From JBBDXA01 sp040902585 (lineage in GTDB: Bacteria; Planctomycetota; Phycisphaerae; Phycisphaerales; Phycisphaeraceae): a DNA stretch of 28,065 bases. Below are positions 22,751 through 28,065 of the stretch, piece by piece. The notes under the pieces were generated by a model. It did no database searches. It was not told the DNA's origin and saw only the letters and a list, made by a program, of their open reading frames with translations. The first letter of the stretch is position 1. Each line of letters starts with the position of its first letter. The stretch is taken from the NCBI GenBank assembly GCA_040902585.1, contig JBBDXA010000129.1, positions 1 through 28,065 on the forward strand, written 5' to 3'. Position numbers and translations under genes: made by a program.

Positions 22751-24352
22751 ATGTCATCCAGGGAAAAGTCGGGGACCCGCTGGTCGCAACTGTCGTGTCA
22801 TGCGCGTCGCATGGGTGCCGCGGCGTGTGTATTTGCCGGTGCCTTCGGCGGATCGGTCGCCAGCGCGGACGAGGCGGGCGACCGCGACGGCGGCGCGTAC
22901 CTGTTGCTGGCGCTGGCGGAGCCGGGACCGACCGCTGCGCACGGCCACGAGCACAAGCCGCCGGGCATGTCACCCGAAGCGATGCCCGTTCCCTACTCCA
23001 CCGAATTCTTCCGACCCGATCCGGACTACGGGAACATGCCGTACGACGCCGCCGCTCAGCGCGATATCTACGGCGCGAAGCGGGCCCTGATCACCCAGCG
23101 CCCGTGGCTGGAGCTGGGCCGCGATCTCTACAACTACGGCCCGTTCCAGCCCACGCCCAACTTCTTCGGCGAGAAGAATCCCACCAAGCCGCATCTATAT
23201 GTCTACGGCGACTGGCGCACCGCCGTCGCGTACAACGACAACGGCGCGGTCGAGAAGGCGCTCGTCGCCACCCGGCTCAACCTCGAAGTCGATGTGCAGC
23301 TCACTTCGACCGAACGCATCCACGCCTTCTTCCGCCCGCTCGACAAGAACGGCGTGTTCACCCGCGCGGAGTTCGGCGGCGATGATCCCGAGGAATCCAA
23401 GTTCAGCATCGACGGCAACGTCGATGCCCTCTTTTTCGAAGGCGACCTGGGCGCCATTCTCAACGGCATCACCGGCGAATACTCCACCTTCGATCTGCCC
23501 TTTGCCGTCGGCATCCTTCCCATGCTGTTCCAGAACGGCATCTGGGTCGAGGACGCGTTTACGGGGCTTGCAGTAACCATCGCGGCGAAGAACTCGGCGA
23601 TGTTCGATATCAGCAACTACGACATCACCTTCTTCTTCGGATTCGACAAGGTTTCGACCGCCGCGGTACCCGGCACCAATTCCAAGGTCTATCTCTTCGG
23701 CGTCACCGGCTTTTTCGAGATGTGGGAAGGTTACCTGGAAGTCGGCTACGGCTTCACGCTCGATGACACCGGCTTCGGCGGCAGCTATCACAACATCGCC
23801 GCCGCCTTCACCAAGCGATACTTCGGCTGGCTCAACAACAGCGTCCGCGTCATCGCCAACGTCGGGCAGAGCCCCAACGGCGGCGCGGCGCAGACCGCCA
23901 CCGGCGTCATGTTCCTCATCGAAAACTCCATCATCGTCAACGAGCCGGCCACCATCGTTCCCTATTTCAACTTCTTCCTCGGCGTCGACAAGCCCCAGTC
24001 CCTGGCGCGCGACGCCGGAGCCGGCGGCATCCTCAAGAACACCGGCATCCTCTTCGAGACCGACGGCCTGACCGGCTTCCCCACCATGGACGCGACCGGC
24101 AACGATGCCTTCGGCGTGGCGGTGGGCATCGAGTTCCTCTTCGACCTGAACATGCAGCTCGTCTTCGAAATCGCCGCCCAGCATATTTACGATGACAACG
24201 CCACCGCTCCGGGCGATCAAATCGGTGTCGGCATGCGATTTCAGATTCCAATCAACAACGCCCTGATCATCCGCGTCGATGCCATGTATGCCTTGAACGA
24301 GGGCGGCAACAATCTTTCGGGCATCCGCACGGAGCTTCGATGGAAGTTCTGA
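22751..24352 (+). CDS. Outer-membrane beta-barrel-like protein
   Basis: 533 aa from ATG 22751, with AAGGAG seven bases upstream; the open frame from 22679 would read through the hairpin. A signal peptide ends at SVASA|DEAG (about residue 40). A His-rich stretch (HGHEHKPPG) lies near residue 70. The rest alternates hydrophobic and polar residues in strands, with many Gly, Asn and aromatic residues, and the protein ends in RWKF. A terminal aromatic residue is the usual outer-membrane insertion signal. No close family is recognised. Its position between two multihaem cytochromes suggests a porin or conduit linked to electron transfer, but a simple porin role is equally possible. The gene is 68 bp after the five-haem cytochrome. 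Confidence 0.75.
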   Translation: MSSREKSGTRWSQLSCHARRMGAAACVFAGAFGGSVASADEAGDRDGGAYLLLALAEPGPTAAHGHEHKPPGMSPEAMPVPYSTEFFRPDPDYGNMPYDAAAQRDIYGAKRALITQRPWLELGRDLYNYGPFQPTPNFFGEKNPTKPHLYVYGDWRTAVAYNDNGAVEKALVATRLNLEVDVQLTSTERIHAFFRPLDKNGVFTRAEFGGDDPEESKFSIDGNVDALFFEGDLGAILNGITGEYSTFDLPFAVGILPMLFQNGIWVEDAFTGLAVTIAAKNSAMFDISNYDITFFFGFDKVSTAAVPGTNSKVYLFGVTGFFEMWEGYLEVGYGFTLDDTGFGGSYHNIAAAFTKRYFGWLNNSVRVIANVGQSPNGGAAQTATGVMFLIENSIIVNEPATIVPYFNFFLGVDKPQSLARDAGAGGILKNTGILFETDGLTGFPTMDATGNDAFGVAVGIEFLFDLNMQLVFEIAAQHIYDDNATAPGDQIGVGMRFQIPINNALIIRVDAMYALNEGGNNLSGIRTELRWKF

Positions 24353-24355
24353 GAA

Positions 24356-24487
24356 AAGCTTTGAGCTTGAAGCGGTGAGCTTTGAGCCAGAAGCGAAGAT
24401 GGAAACCGATTCGTCCGACAAAGAATTAGAATGTGTACCTTGCTTGTTCCCGCAGACTCAACGCTCATAGCTCAAGGCTCATAGCTC
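24356..24487. repeat. Facing-arm word-repeat element D (GCTTTGA / GCTCATA words)
   Basis: Arms 24356-24388 and 24455-24487 (33 nt each) are inverted and match at 24 of 33 positions; the words are GCTTTGA and its complement-related GCTCAAG/GCTCATA. The 66-bp core contains an ATG at 24399 that opens a 23-codon frame ending at a TAG inside the distal arm (24468-24470). It lies between the barrel gene and the reductase gene. Confidence 0.75.
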
Positions 24488-24505
24488 CTCAGGGGATCGT
24501 GACGC

Positions 24506-25789
24506 GTGTTTGTTCAGACCATCATCATGTACCTGGGCGTTGCCATCGTCGCGCTGGTCGCGCTGCAGGCCCTGTTTCAACTCTTCACCGGCTTCGTCCG
24601 CCTGCGGCGCGAGAGTTCCCGGCAGAATCTTTCCATGCGCCTGCTTCAGGAGCGCATCGAAGCCGCCCGCGCCAAACGCGCCAAAGTCGAAAAGGAAGTC
24701 GCGGGCTGGAACGGCTGGCGCAAATTTGAAGTGGTGAAGAAAGCCCCTGAGCCCGGCGATATCTGCTCGTTCTACCTCCGGCCTCACGACGGCAAACCGC
24801 TGCCCGGCTTCAAGCCGGGACAATATCTGACATTTCAAGTGCCCGTTGCCGGTAAAGACAAGCCCGTGGTCCGCTGCTACTCCCTTTCAGATGGCCCGCG
24901 CGATGACTACTACCGCGTCTCCATCAAGCGCGTGCCCGGGCCAAAGGACAAGCCCGACATTCCGCCCGGCCTGATCTCCGGTCACTTTCATGCCCATGTG
25001 AACGAAGGCGATATCCTCGATGTGAAAGCCCCCGGCGGTCACTTTTTTCTGGATATGGAGGCGGCCGGGCCCATCGTGCTCATCGGCGGCGGCATCGGCA
25101 TCACGCCCGTGCTTTCCATGCTCAACGCCCTCATCGCCGGCGGCACGCTCAAACGCGAGGTCCACTTTTTCCTGGGGGTGCGCAACTCCAAGGAACATCC
25201 CTTCAAGGCTCACCTGGAAGAAATCGCACGCCATCACGACAAGCTGCGCCTGCACGTGTGCTACAGCAATCCGGCTGACAATGACGCGGCCGACCGTGAC
25301 TATCAACACGCCGAGCGCGTCAGCGTCGAGCTCTTCAAACGCGTGCTGCCTTCGAGCAACTACGACTACTACCTGTGCGGCCCGCCACCGCTCATGGAAT
25401 CGGTCGTCCCCGCTCTGGAAGCCTGGGGCGTGCCCGAGGCGAGCATTCACTACGAAGCGTTCGGCCCGGCGACGGTGAAGAAGGTCAAGAAGGTCGAGGA
25501 AGCGCCCAGGGCCGACGGCGCAGCCGCGCCTGCGGGCATCGAAGTGACGTTCGCCAAGAGCGGCAAGACCTGCACCTGGAGCCAGGCGATCGGCACATTG
25601 CTGGAACTGGCGGAGAAGAACAGCGTGACGATGGACTTCGGCTGCCGGGCGGGCAACTGCGGGACGTGCATCACCGCGATCAAGGAAGGCGATGTGACCT
25701 ATTCCACCGAACCCGGCGCGCCGCCTGAAAAGGGCTCGTGCCTGACGTGTGTTGCAGTGCCCAAAACCAGGCTGGTGCTCGACGCGTAG
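24506..25789 (+). CDS. Membrane-anchored flavin/[2Fe-2S] NAD(P)H reductase
   Basis: 427 aa from GTG 24506 (AGGGG about ten bases upstream; ATG 24527 is an alternative). A transmembrane helix lies at about 5-28, then a short coiled coil to 65. The FAD domain (about 70-185) has the flavin motif RCYSLSDGP (123-131). The NAD(P) domain (about 186-320) has GGGIGITPVLSML (194-206) and YYLCGPPPLM (288-297). The C-terminal ferredoxin domain has C380-x4-C385-x2-C388 and C415 in the LTC motif, the plant-type [2Fe-2S] ligands. FAD and NAD parts recall NqrF, but the ferredoxin domain is at the C-terminus, not the N-terminus. It likely passes electrons from NAD(P)H into the redox island, perhaps to the neighbouring cytochromes through the quinone pool. 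Confidence 0.9.
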   Translation: MFVQTIIMYLGVAIVALVALQALFQLFTGFVRLRRESSRQNLSMRLLQERIEAARAKRAKVEKEVAGWNGWRKFEVVKKAPEPGDICSFYLRPHDGKPLPGFKPGQYLTFQVPVAGKDKPVVRCYSLSDGPRDDYYRVSIKRVPGPKDKPDIPPGLISGHFHAHVNEGDILDVKAPGGHFFLDMEAAGPIVLIGGGIGITPVLSMLNALIAGGTLKREVHFFLGVRNSKEHPFKAHLEEIARHHDKLRLHVCYSNPADNDAADRDYQHAERVSVELFKRVLPSSNYDYYLCGPPPLMESVVPALEAWGVPEASIHYEAFGPATVKKVKKVEEAPRADGAAAPAGIEVTFAKSGKTCTWSQAIGTLLELAEKNSVTMDFGCRAGNCGTCITAIKEGDVTYSTEPGAPPEKGSCLTCVAVPKTRLVLDA

Positions 25790-25807
25790 CCAAGAGCGGA
25801 GCTTGAT

Positions 25808-25976
25808 GATTCAAATGTGAAAATTCAAAAATCAAAAGTGAGATGTGTACGCAAAGGGACAACAAGGTATTCTGTCACGAGAGGTTCCATGTTTGCCTGC
25901 GAGACAAGAACCTGAGATTTGAAATCTGAGATTTGAAACCCGGAACTCTGAACCCGGAACCCGGAATCCGGAACGC
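25808..25976. repeat. Facing-arm word-repeat element E (ATTCAAA / TGAGATT, then CGGAACC words)
   Basis: Proximal arm 25808-25839 has words such as ATTCAAA and AATCAAA. Distal arm 25911-25940 (TGAGATT, TGAAATC) is the inverted partner, about two-thirds matching. It continues directly into a second tract with different words (CGGAACC, CGGAATC; 25941-25976). The 71-bp core contains GAGAGG and ATG 25889, opening an 8-codon frame that stops at a TGA in the distal arm (25913-25915). Confidence 0.72.
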
Positions 25977-26006
25977 AATCTTTTCCTTTTTTTGAGGCCG
26001 AAGGTC

Positions 26007-27038
26007 ATGATGAAACAAACCACCCTGTACCGGACGCTGGCCGCCTGTGCGATCGCCATCGCGATGACAAGCGGCGCGGCTCACGCGCAGATCATTTCGA
26101 TCGATCACACCAAGGTGATCGGCAATGACGAAAAGGGCGGCAACTGCGGCGCGTGCCACCAGAAGGAAGTCGCCGCGTGGAAAGAGACGCCGCACTTCCG
26201 CTCGCTGGACAAGCTCAAGGACGGCAAGGCCATTGCGGACAAGCTGGGCCTGGGTCGCAGCTACCGCAAGACCGGCTTCTGCGTCGAGTGTCACTCCACC
26301 GCCAAGGGCGCCGATCCGCAGGACCTGGAAACGGTCAGCGGCGTGTCCTGTGAATCGTGCCACGGCCCGGCGGCTGACTGGCTGAAGCTGCACAACGACT
26401 ACGGCACCGGCTCCACCAAGGACACCGAGACCGCCGAGCACAAGAAGACCCGGCATGCCGCCGCGGACAAGGCCGGCATGATCCGCAAGGACCGCGTCTA
26501 TCTCATCGCCAAGAACTGCTTCTCCTGCCACCTCGTGCCCAACGAGCAGCTCGTGAACCAGGGCGGCCACAAGACCTCCAGCGATTTCGAACTGGTCGCC
26601 TGGTCGCACGGCGAAGTGCGGCACAACTACTTCAACAGTGACACCAACAAGAACACCAGCGCCGAGCGCAAGCGCGTGCTGTACGTTGTCGGCCGCGTCG
26701 TGGACCTGGAGATGAGCATTGCCGGCGCCACGAAGATCACCGAGAAGGGCCACTACCGCTCGGCGATACTCAACCGCATCCGCAACGCGACGACGAACAT
26801 CGACGCGATCCTCGCCGCCGCCAAGGACAACGTGCCCGAGATCAAGGCGGTTCTAGATGAAGTGCCCCGTCGCGATGACGGTTCGCTGGCGCTCTCGGCG
26901 GAGATGCTGACGGAACTGCCCAAGAAGCTCGGCGCAGCGGCCCAGAAGTTCGTCGAGAACAATGACGGCAGCAAACTCGGCGCGATTGATCCGCTGCTGC
27001 CCAAGCCCGATGAATACAAGGGTGCCGTGACCCCGTGA
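26007..27038 (+). CDS. Four-haem cytochrome c554-like protein
   Basis: 343 aa from the double ATG at 26007/26010, with GAGG and AAGG just upstream. A signal peptide ends at AHA|Q (about residue 27). Four CxxCH sites occur at 47 (CGACH), 92 (CVECH), 115 (CESCH) and 171 (CFSCH), followed by further conserved-looking histidines (GGHKTSSDF, WSHGEVRHNYF). This number and spacing match the tetrahaem cytochrome c554 family, which accepts and shuttles electrons in the periplasm. A long helical tail without haem sites (about 240-343) follows. The last codons (Val-Thr-Pro-stop) fall within an octamer repeat tract, so the C-terminus has been set by that repeat. Confidence 0.9.
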   Translation: MMKQTTLYRTLAACAIAIAMTSGAAHAQIISIDHTKVIGNDEKGGNCGACHQKEVAAWKETPHFRSLDKLKDGKAIADKLGLGRSYRKTGFCVECHSTAKGADPQDLETVSGVSCESCHGPAADWLKLHNDYGTGSTKDTETAEHKKTRHAAADKAGMIRKDRVYLIAKNCFSCHLVPNEQLVNQGGHKTSSDFELVAWSHGEVRHNYFNSDTNKNTSAERKRVLYVVGRVVDLEMSIAGATKITEKGHYRSAILNRIRNATTNIDAILAAAKDNVPEIKAVLDEVPRRDDGSLALSAEMLTELPKKLGAAAQKFVENNDGSKLGAIDPLLPKPDEYKGAVTP

Positions 27039-27163
27039 CCCCGTGACCTCGTGCCCCCGTGAACTTTTGAATGATCGCCCATGAAGCCACGGATGAACAC
27101 CGGTCAGCACAGATGAACAGGTAACTGTTTCCCGTAACTGTGTTCATCCGTGTTCATCTGTGG
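27027..27163. repeat. Octamer tract and facing-arm element F (decamer words)
   Basis: 27027-27064 is a run of GTGACCCC octamers that overlaps the cytochrome stop codon. After it, arms 27087-27127 and 27132-27163 face each other almost without a core. They are built from 10-nt words (CACGGATGAA, CACAGATGAA and the complements TTCATCCGTG, TTCATCTGTG). The 3' arm is 32 nt. Confidence 0.75.
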
Positions 27164-27183
27164 TTTCTCTTTTCGTACGACGC

Positions 27184-28065
27184 ATGGCTGAATCCACCAC
27201 CGCCATTGATCGACCGCAGCGATGGGACGTGCCGTTTGGTCCTGAGATGACTGAGCGCGACGTCCATTGGCTCCTTTCCATCGAGCCGTTCAAGAGCATC
27301 GATCCGCACAAGTTTCCCGCCTCGACGCCGCTGGAGGGCATCCTTCATAACGACACGCGCATTGTGAAGTACAAGAGCGGTGACCTCATCGTCCGCGAAG
27401 GCGATTACGGGCACTCGGCGTTTCTGATTCTCGAAGGGAAAGTGCGCGTGGTGCTGGAGAACCTGCCGCCGTCGGTCCTCGGCCGGCAGGAGCGGCGGCG
27501 CAAAGGCTTCTTCGAATCGCTGGCGCAGTGGTGGCGCAACCCGAGCCTGCCCGAGGTGCGAAGCGTCAAGAAATATCAGTCTGCCCGCACCGGCGGGGCG
27601 ACGGCCCAGCGCGCAGCGGGCGATGGAACGCGCATCTTCCTCCAGGACATCCCCGCCATCATCGGCAAGCATAAAACCGTCGAACTGAAAGAAGGCACGT
27701 TCTTCGGCGAGCTGGCCGCGCTGGGCCGCATTCCTCGCGCGGCGACAGTCTTCGCCGACGGCGACTGCGAGATGCTGGAAATCCGCTGGCAGGGATTGCG
27801 CGACATCCGTCGCCGCGACGAAGCCGTGAAGAAACACATCGACGCCCTCTACCGCAAGAACGCGCTTCAGACCTTCCTGCTCGAATCGGAGCTGTTCAAC
27901 CACCTGAATGAAACGCAGCTCAAGGAAGTCGCCGATGCGACGGAGTTTGAAACCTATGGCGGGTTCGAGTGGTACGCCACCTACAAAACCGTCGCCCAGC
28001 AGAGCGCTGCTGATCGCCTCGCCCAGGAGCCGGTGATCTCCTCGGAAGGCGATTATCCCAACGGC
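27184..28065 (+). CDS. Cyclic-nucleotide-binding-domain protein, 3' truncated
   Basis: The frame is open from ATG 27184 to the window edge (294 codons) with no stop. No clear ribosome site precedes it; repeat element F lies directly upstream. Residues about 55-92 (VKYKSGDLIVREGDYGHSAFLILEGKVRVVL) are the first half of a cNMP-binding beta-roll. An Arg-rich insertion of about 70 residues interrupts it. The phosphate-binding cassette then follows at 170-190 (EGTFFGELAALGRIPRAATVF), with the FGE and R-A-A-T residues that contact cAMP or cGMP in known domains. A second such domain seems to start at about 235 (ELFNHLNETQLKEVADATEFETY). Downstream domains are unknown. Its place after two cytochromes and a reductase suggests a regulator or partner of the redox island. 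Confidence 0.82.
   Translation, partial: MAESTTAIDRPQRWDVPFGPEMTERDVHWLLSIEPFKSIDPHKFPASTPLEGILHNDTRIVKYKSGDLIVREGDYGHSAFLILEGKVRVVLENLPPSVLGRQERRRKGFFESLAQWWRNPSLPEVRSVKKYQSARTGGATAQRAAGDGTRIFLQDIPAIIGKHKTVELKEGTFFGELAALGRIPRAATVFADGDCEMLEIRWQGLRDIRRRDEAVKKHIDALYRKNALQTFLLESELFNHLNETQLKEVADATEFETYGGFEWYATYKTVAQQSAADRLAQEPVISSEGDYPNG

Noticed and set aside
8792..25850. Hexamer GTGTAC (either strand) in the cores of elements A (8792), D (24433) and E (25845)
   Set aside because: Found after the fact, absent from cores B and C, and too short to claim as a shared site without a genome-wide test.
8731..27163. CRISPR arrays as an explanation for the word-repeat arms
   Set aside because: The arms have no regularly spaced identical repeats with unique spacers, the internal period is only 7-10 nt, and no cas genes are present.
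8731..27163. Arms as terminal inverted repeats of insertion sequences or MITEs
   Set aside because: The arms differ completely in sequence between elements, no transposase is present, and I see no target-site duplications. A non-autonomous element family should share its ends.
1..28065. rRNA, tRNA and known riboswitches
   Set aside because: I saw no tRNA cloverleaf with a CCA-type end, no rRNA signature, and no riboswitch core by eye; a covariance-model search would be needed to be certain.

Overview
The window is GC-rich bacterial DNA, densely coded on both strands, with no rRNA, tRNA, CRISPR array or transposase gene that I can see. A PEP-CTERM exported protein, a YfbK-type protein with an anti-sigma-like N-terminus next to an ECF sigma factor, several multihaem c-type cytochromes, a large ankyrin lipoprotein and a type IV pilus cluster together suggest a member of Planctomycetota, perhaps Phycisphaerae-like. 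That placement is inference from gene content only.

Layout. 1-729: 3' part of a PEP-CTERM protein with a strong terminator. 953-3447: ankyrin-repeat lipoprotein and a small secreted helical protein. 3708-7374 (minus strand): signal peptide peptidase SppA and a thiamine-diphosphate 2-oxo-acid decarboxylase of the pyruvate/indolepyruvate decarboxylase family. 7669-13873: a type IV pilus cluster in one direction: PilT ATPase, PilC platform protein, a PilV-like pseudopilin, a large PilX-like protein carrying EF-hand-type loops, and a PilW-like pseudopilin. 14037-18724: ECF sigma factor, an anti-sigma/YfbK-like membrane protein that lacks its vWA domain, and a giant coiled-coil membrane protein with a Wzz-like C-terminus. 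18819-20174 (minus): SurA-like lipoprotein. 20604-28065: a redox island with a five-haem cytochrome, a beta-barrel-like outer membrane protein, a membrane-anchored flavin/[2Fe-2S] reductase, a four-haem cytochrome c554-type protein, and the start of a cyclic-nucleotide-binding protein. The last group could form an electron route across the cell envelope.

The most unusual feature is between the genes. At least five gaps carry an element made of two facing (inverted) arms around a core of about 65-155 bp. Each arm is about 32-33 nt long and is built from 3-5 imperfect copies of a 7-nt word. The two arms of one element match each other (29/32, 29/32, 27/33 and 24/33 by hand for the four clearest), but each element uses its own word: AGCTGAN, TTGCGGA, CTGATTT, GCTTTGA, ATTCAAA. 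Related versions use 8- and 10-nt words or longer units. Two of the elements sit inside the leader peptides of the two pilus pseudopilins, so the repeat is translated. Several cores hold a Shine-Dalgarno sequence and start codon whose frame runs into the distal arm. A separate 27-nt palindrome family (three copies) and a 42-nt near-perfect palindrome also occur. I could not run any search, so the novelty of these elements is untested.
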